A stretch of 47,006 nucleotides of DNA, from positions 30,237 to 77,242 of the forward strand of contig NZ_JAEMTF010000009.1 of NCBI RefSeq assembly GCF_016462415.1, written 5' to 3'. Positions 43,293 to 47,006 of this stretch are shown here, one piece after another. Under the pieces are notes generated by a model, which was given only the letters and a program-made list of their open reading frames with translations, ran no database searches and was not told where the DNA came from. The DNA is from Williamsia sp. GTDB taxonomy: Bacteria > Actinomycetota > Actinomycetes > Mycobacteriales > Mycobacteriaceae. How positions within the stretch are numbered: position 1 is the first letter of the stretch; every line of letters starts with the position of its first letter. Made by a program: the position numbers and the translations under genes.

Positions 43293-45019
43293 TCCGCCTG
43301 CTGCGCACGTATCTGCGCGCCTACAGCCGTGAGCTGACCGCGGTCGTCGCCCTGCAGTTCGTCGCGACCCTGGCGATGCTGTACCTCCCGACCCTCAACG
43401 CCGACATCATCGACAAGGGCATCGCCCGTGGCGACACCGACTACATCGTCGACATCGGCATGTGGATGTTGGGTATCTCGCTGGTGCAGGTGCTGTGCAG
43501 CATCGCGTCGAGCTACTTCGGCGCGCGGGCTTCGTTGGGCGCCGGCCGCGACATCCGCCGCGACCTGATGCATCGCGTCGGGACCTTCTCCGCCCGCGAG
43601 GTGGGCCGCTTCGGCGCACCGTCGCTGATCACCCGCACCACCAACGACGTCCAGCAGGTGCAGATGCTCGGCGTCATGGCCTGCACGATCCTGGTCACCG
43701 CGCCCATCATGTGCATCGGTGGGATCGTCATGGGCCTGCACGTGGGCAGCAGCCTGGCCATCGTCCTCATCATCGCGGTCCCGGTGCTGGGCGGATCGAT
43801 GGCCGTCATCATCGCGAGGATGATCCCCGGCTTCCGGGCCATGCAGGAGCGCATCGATGCCGTCAACCGCGTTCTGCGCGAACAGATCACCGGCATCCGC
43901 GTGGTGCGGGCGTTCGTCCGGGAACCCTACGAGCGCAAGCGATTCGCCTCCGCGAACGACGATCTCACCGCCTCGGCCCTCAAGGTCGGGCGGTTGATGG
44001 CGTTGATGCTGCCGGTCGTCACCGTGATCACGAACGTCACGATGGTCGCCATCGTCTGGTACGGCGGCTACCGCATCTCCGCAGGCGCGGTCGAGATCGG
44101 TGCACTCACCGCGATGATCAGCTACGTCATGCAGATCATGATGGCGGTGATGATGGCGTCGTTCCTCGCGATGATGGCTCCCCGCGCCGCGGTCTGCGCC
44201 GAGCGCATCACCGACGTCCTCGAGACCGAGACATCGGTCGTGCCCGCCGCCGAGACGACGCCGTTCGCCGGCGACCCCGGATCGGTCGAGTTCCGATCCG
44301 CCCAGTTCCACTACCCGGGCGCCGATCAGCCGGTGCTGTGCGACATCTCGCTGTCGGCGCGACCCGGCAGCACCACCGCCATCGTGGGCTCGACCGGTGC
44401 GGGCAAGACCACTCTGCTCGGACTCATCCCGCGCCTGATCGACGTCACCGACGGATCGGTGGTCGTCGGTGGTACCGACGTGCGGTCCCTCGATCCCGAC
44501 GTGTTGCGCAGTGCGATCGGTCTGGTCCCGCAGAAGCCGTATCTGTTCTCCGGCACCATCGCGACCAACATGCGCTACGGCAAGGCCGACGCCACCGACG
44601 ATGAGATCTGGGAGGCGCTGACCATCGCGCAGGCCGCCGATTTCGTCCGCGACATGCCCGACGGTCTCGACACCGCGGTGGCCCAGGGCGGCACGACGGT
44701 CTCCGGTGGGCAGCGACAACGCCTCGCGATCGCCCGTGCGGTGATCCGTCGTCCCGACATCTACCTGTTCGACGACTCGTTCTCCGCACTCGATCTGACC
44801 ACCGACGCCCGACTACGCGCCGCGCTCAAGCCCGTCACCCGCGACGCGTGCGTTATCATCGTCGCCCAACGCATCTCGACCATCATCGACGCCGACTCGA
44901 TCGTCGTCCTCGAGCACGGGCGGGTGGTCGGCACCGGCACACACGACGAACTGCTCGGCAGCTGTTCCACCTACGCCGAGATCGTCGAATCGCAACTGTC
45001 CGTGGAGCAGGCCCGATGA
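43286..45019 (+). CDS. Heterodimeric ABC exporter, subunit with degenerate ATP site
   Basis: The 577-residue fused exporter half has a six-helix membrane domain (about 15-300) and an ATPase domain. Walker A is GSTGAGKTTLLGL (about 367-379), the signature VSGGQRQRLAIARA is canonical, but Walker B ends YLFDDSFSALD with Asp in place of the catalytic Glu (about 495), and the H-loop reads VAQRIST with Gln for His (about 528). These changes are characteristic of the degenerate-site subunit of heterodimeric exporters. The partner is encoded next, with an ATGA overlap. The substrate is unknown: lipids, drugs or siderophores are possibilities. Confidence 0.92.
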   Translation: MLIRLLRTYLRAYSRELTAVVALQFVATLAMLYLPTLNADIIDKGIARGDTDYIVDIGMWMLGISLVQVLCSIASSYFGARASLGAGRDIRRDLMHRVGTFSAREVGRFGAPSLITRTTNDVQQVQMLGVMACTILVTAPIMCIGGIVMGLHVGSSLAIVLIIAVPVLGGSMAVIIARMIPGFRAMQERIDAVNRVLREQITGIRVVRAFVREPYERKRFASANDDLTASALKVGRLMALMLPVVTVITNVTMVAIVWYGGYRISAGAVEIGALTAMISYVMQIMMAVMMASFLAMMAPRAAVCAERITDVLETETSVVPAAETTPFAGDPGSVEFRSAQFHYPGADQPVLCDISLSARPGSTTAIVGSTGAGKTTLLGLIPRLIDVTDGSVVVGGTDVRSLDPDVLRSAIGLVPQKPYLFSGTIATNMRYGKADATDDEIWEALTIAQAADFVRDMPDGLDTAVAQGGTTVSGGQRQRLAIARAVIRRPDIYLFDDSFSALDLTTDARLRAALKPVTRDACVIIVAQRISTIIDADSIVVLEHGRVVGTGTHDELLGSCSTYAEIVESQLSVEQAR

Positions 45020-46989
45020 CGCGGCCCGGTGCCGGGGTCGGCGGACCCCGCGGCGGACCGATGATGGGTGGTGTACCCGGTGAGAAGGCACGCTCGTTCA
45101 AACCCTCGGTGAAACGACTGCTCGGACTGCTTGCCGCACGCCGACTCTCGTTGTCGGTGGTGGTCGTCTCGGCGATCGGCTCGGTGGTGCTCACCGCGTT
45201 GTCGCCGCGCATCCTCGGCCACGCCACCGACCTCATCTTCTCCGGCGTCATCGGGGCGCAACTGCCCGACGGCCTCACCAAGGCGCAGGCGGTGGACCGA
45301 CTCCGCCAGAACGGCAACGGCACCTTCGCCGACCTGGTCTCCTCGATGGACGTCGTGCCGGGTCGCGGCGTCGACTTCGGCGCCGTCGGCCAGACGCTGA
45401 CCGTGGTCCTGATCCTCTACCTCGGTGCCGCGGTGCTCATCTGGCTGATGAGCCAGCTGCTCAACATCACCGTCCAGGGGACCGTGCGGGAGCTGCGCAG
45501 CGAGGTCGAGGACAAGATCCACCGACTCCCGTTGCGCTACTTCGACACCACGCCGCGCGGCGAGCTGCTCAGCCGCGTCACCAACGACATCGACAACGTG
45601 TCGCAGTCGCTGCAGCAGACCATCTCCCAGCTGCTCAACTCGCTGCTGATGGTGGTCGCGATCCTGGTGATGATGCTCGTCATCTCACCCCTGCTCGCGC
45701 TGATCGCACTGGTCACCGTCCCGCTGGCGATCCTCGCGACGACCATGGTGGCCAAGCGGTCCAAGCCGCACTTCATGGCCCAGTGGAAGAGCACGGGCGC
45801 GCTCAACGCGCAGGTCGAGGAGGCCTTCACCGGGCACGAGCTGATCAAGGTGTTCGGGCGTCAGGACGAGGTCGAGGAACGCTTCGACAACCGCAACGAG
45901 GCGCTCTACCAGTCGAGTTGGCGTGCGCAGTTCATCTCCGGGATCATCATGCCCGCCATCATGTTCCTCGGGAACCTGAACTACGTCGCGATCGCCGTCG
46001 TCGGTGGGCTGCGGGTGGCGTCGGGTCAGCTGAGTCTCGGCGAGGTACAGGCGTTCGTCCAGTACTCACGGCAGTTCACCCAGCCGCTCACCCAGATCGG
46101 GTCGATGTTCAACCTGATGCAGAGCGGAGTCGCGTCGGCCGAGCGCATCTTCGACATCCTCGACGAGGACGACGAGACAGCCGACCCGAAGACGCCGGTC
46201 TCACCCGAGGTCGTCGCCGGCGGACCCTCGGGTGCCGTTGTCTTCGACGACATCTCGTTCCGATACCGCGAGGATCAGCCGCTCATCGATCAGCTGACGC
46301 TGGCCGCCGAGCCGGGTCACATGGTGGCCATCGTCGGACCCACCGGCGCGGGCAAGACCACCGTCGTCAATCTGCTGATGCGCTTCTACGACGTCGACTC
46401 GGGCGCGATCACCGTCGACGGTGTCGACACGCGGTCGATGACACGCGCTGATCTGCGCGGCCGGACCGGCATGGTGCTGCAGGACTCATGGCTGTTCGGC
46501 GGGACGATCCGCGACAACATCGCCTACGGCGATCCGTCCGCGAGTGAGGAGGCGATCCTCGAGGCCGCCCGCGTCAGTCACGTCGACCACTTCGTGTCGA
46601 TCCTCCCCGACGGGTACGACACCGTCATCGACGAGGAGGGCGGCGGCGTGAGTGCGGGGGAGAAGCAGCTCATCACCATCGCGCGTGCGTTCCTGGCGCA
46701 GCCGACCGTCCTGATCCTGGACGAGGCGACCAGCTCGGTCGACACCCGCACCGAGTTGCTGATCCAGAAGGCGATGCAGGCGTTGCGCGCCGACCGCACG
46801 AGTTTCGTCATCGCGCACCGACTCTCGACCGTCCGCGATGCCGACACGATCCTGGTGATGGAGAGCGGGAAGATCGTCGAGCAGGGGTCGCACGACGAAC
46901 TCCTCGACGCCCGTGGCGCCTACTACCGGCTCTACAACAGTCAGTTCGTCGGTCCGATCGACGACGAGGAGATGTCGACCGTCCCCTGA
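45016..46989 (+). CDS. Heterodimeric ABC exporter, catalytic subunit
   Basis: The 657-residue half-exporter has a Gly-rich N-terminal region, six helices (about 45-360) with an inserted segment between the first two helices (about 75-130), and an ATPase with canonical Walker A GPTGAGKTTVVNLLM (about 440), Walker B LILDEATSSVD and H-loop IAHRLSTV (about 601). Its signature is VSAGEKQ instead of SGGQ. So the site formed by this Walker A and the partner's SGGQ is complete, and the other site is degenerate. The frame is open upstream from 44848 but that is inside the partner gene; the ATG at 45016 overlaps its stop. Last gene of the window. Confidence 0.92.
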   Translation: MTRPGAGVGGPRGGPMMGGVPGEKARSFKPSVKRLLGLLAARRLSLSVVVVSAIGSVVLTALSPRILGHATDLIFSGVIGAQLPDGLTKAQAVDRLRQNGNGTFADLVSSMDVVPGRGVDFGAVGQTLTVVLILYLGAAVLIWLMSQLLNITVQGTVRELRSEVEDKIHRLPLRYFDTTPRGELLSRVTNDIDNVSQSLQQTISQLLNSLLMVVAILVMMLVISPLLALIALVTVPLAILATTMVAKRSKPHFMAQWKSTGALNAQVEEAFTGHELIKVFGRQDEVEERFDNRNEALYQSSWRAQFISGIIMPAIMFLGNLNYVAIAVVGGLRVASGQLSLGEVQAFVQYSRQFTQPLTQIGSMFNLMQSGVASAERIFDILDEDDETADPKTPVSPEVVAGGPSGAVVFDDISFRYREDQPLIDQLTLAAEPGHMVAIVGPTGAGKTTVVNLLMRFYDVDSGAITVDGVDTRSMTRADLRGRTGMVLQDSWLFGGTIRDNIAYGDPSASEEAILEAARVSHVDHFVSILPDGYDTVIDEEGGGVSAGEKQLITIARAFLAQPTVLILDEATSSVDTRTELLIQKAMQALRADRTSFVIAHRLSTVRDADTILVMESGKIVEQGSHDELLDARGAYYRLYNSQFVGPIDDEEMSTVP

Positions 46990-47006
46990 CCGCCGAGCGT
47001 GCCCTA

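Overview
The window is 47 kb of very GC-rich chromosome, densely packed and with strong G/C preference at third codon positions. It looks like a mycolic-acid actinobacterium (order Mycobacteriales), most likely Gordonia or a close relative. The evidence is a PrrA/PrrB two-component system, AccD3-like and EchA6-like proteins, an MmpL transporter, a hemophore-like secreted protein, a LIP-family secreted lipase and two LGFP-repeat cell-wall proteins. From memory, the backbone order sepH, serC, citA, gltA2, prrBA, echA6, accD3 matches the Rv0883c-Rv0905 neighbourhood of Mycobacterium tuberculosis, with many accessory genes inserted. I see no rRNA, tRNA, CRISPR array, phage gene or insertion sequence, and no gene-free stretch longer than 300 bp; the longest is 185 bp (36848-37032).

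Layout. 1-7.4 kb: the 5' part of sepH, serC, a THUMP-like methyltransferase, citrate synthase CitA, pdxH with an MFS exporter, and a PAP2 phosphatase. 7.4-14 kb: a gene remnant, an mmpL gene with an operator-like promoter, a TetR repressor, an MpaB-type oxygenase behind a tandem array of -35 boxes, and 5-oxoprolinase subunits PxpC/PxpB. 14-18.5 kb: aldose epimerase with a PfkB kinase, then the overlapping gltA-FKBP-ROK kinase operon. 18.6-25.4 kb: hemophore-like protein, PrrBA, photolyase, MntH, and an L-lactate dehydrogenase. 25.4-32.9 kb, all minus strand: a four-gene NMT1/THI5-type ABC importer, a NatAB-like ABC-2 exporter, a membrane protein with a leaderless XRE regulator, and a TetR. 33-38.7 kb: secreted lipase, flavoprotein monooxygenase back to back with an EchA6-like protein, a [2Fe-2S] protein and an NCS1 permease. 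38.8-47 kb: AccD3-like carboxyltransferase, twin LGFP proteins, a P450-ferredoxin pair, and a heterodimeric ABC exporter.

How the genes work together. Much of the window is central metabolism: two citrate synthases, serine and PLP synthesis, sugar phosphorylation and lactate oxidation. The rest is envelope and lipid functions (MmpL, lipase, carboxyltransferase, acyl-CoA protein, LGFP proteins, exporters), each with local regulators. Operons are tight, with repeated 4-bp ATGA/GTGA start-stop overlaps.

The most interesting signals are regulatory. Many genes have a TAnnnT-like -10 hexamer only 5-8 nt before an ATG or GTG and no Shine-Dalgarno, which is the arrangement of leaderless mRNAs. The MpaB gene has four TTGACA boxes in tandem 15-bp repeats, the nearest exactly 17 bp from its -10. 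A candidate leaderless 15-codon upstream ORF with two Cys and two His overlaps the start of the ABC exporter. I see no clear multi-gene defence or otherwise wholly new system; the region is mostly an ordinary chromosomal backbone with unusual promoter details.
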